Notes under the pieces: generated by a model
Seen by the model: only the letters and a program-made list of their open reading frames with translations
What the model was told of the DNA's origin: nothing
The model's database searches: none
DNA from: JAGOGN01 sp036652735
Lineage (GTDB): Bacteria; Bacillota; Clostridia; Lachnospirales; Lachnospiraceae
Direction of reading: 5' to 3'
Assembly: GCA_036652735.1 (NCBI GenBank)
Contig: JAVVVI010000020.1
Location: 1 to 40,099, forward strand
DNA: 40,099 nucleotides
Made by a program: the position numbers and the translations under genes
Shown here: in pieces, positions 40,088 through 40,099 of the stretch
How the letters are laid out: each line of letters opens with the position of its first letter
Position numbering within the stretch: position 1 is the stretch's first letter

Positions 40088-40099
40088 ATGAATATTTTA
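40088..40099 (+). CDS. Start of a gene cut by the window end (MNIL...)
   Basis: ATG at 40088 with GAGAGGAGAAGG just upstream and a good promoter at 40018-40047. Only four codons are inside the window, so no function can be given. Confidence 0.5.

Noticed and set aside
1..40099. tRNA, rRNA, CRISPR, insertion sequence or prophage elements
   Set aside because: Gaps were read by eye. None shows a cloverleaf-like pattern ending in a CCA or T-arm GTTCGA motif, repeated spacers, transposase-like frames or terminal repeats. A short element could still be missed without a computed search.

Overview
The window reads as a stretch of chromosome from a low-GC, strictly anaerobic Gram-positive bacterium, most likely a Lachnospiraceae-type Clostridium relative. 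The grounds are AT-rich DNA with strong AGGAGG ribosome binding sites, SigA-type promoters (TTGACA-17-TATAAT), the standard Firmicutes order of the rif/str translation-transcription cluster, and anaerobic enzymes: a double-cubane-cluster reductase with its ATP-dependent activator, and a ferredoxin-linked 2-oxoacid oxidoreductase. I found no rRNA, tRNA, insertion sequence, prophage or CRISPR array. The genus assignment is an inference; no similarity search was run.

Layout. 1-900: a LytTR response regulator, convergent with a FliD-like gene (884-2194, minus) that has no flagellar neighbours. 2300-18650: the housekeeping block, in five promoter/terminator-bounded parts: rpmG-secE-nusG-rplK-rplA; rplJ-rplL behind an L10 leader attenuator; rpoB-rpoC; rpsL-rpsG-fusA; and tuf with its own promoter. 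18670-22170: a HAD phosphatase, then a YtrA-type GntR regulator with an ABC ATPase and two permeases. 22230-26610: a surface-modification operon of DUF4358 lipoprotein, secreted transglutaminase-like protein, MBOAT acyltransferase and DHHW protein. 26640-27040: a single small unknown gene. 27100-30660: double-cubane reductase, DUF3343 protein, ASKHA activator and a UDPGP-family sugar-nucleotide pyrophosphorylase. 30680-32010: a Gate-domain membrane protein. 32010-33980: rhodanese, a sigma-70-like protein that stops after region 3, and a YhhN-family membrane protein. 33959-34903 (minus): a LysR regulator. 35121-39976: ferredoxin, korABC and sucCD. The first codons of another gene start at 40088.

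How the genes work together. The first half supplies the core of transcription and translation, with ribosomal-protein feedback visible at rplJL and possible at rplK-rplA and rpsL-rpsG. The kor-suc operon predicts 2-oxoglutarate (or another 2-oxoacid) + CoA + oxidised ferredoxin -> acyl-CoA, then acyl-CoA + ADP + Pi -> acid + ATP, probably controlled by the divergent LysR regulator. The MBOAT operon predicts O-acylation of an extracellular polymer. The most unusual item is the sigma-like protein at 32551-33276. It keeps regions 1.1, 1.2, 2.1-2.2 and 3 but has lost the -10 recognition/melting residues and all of region 4, so it could bind RNA polymerase without acting as a normal sigma factor.
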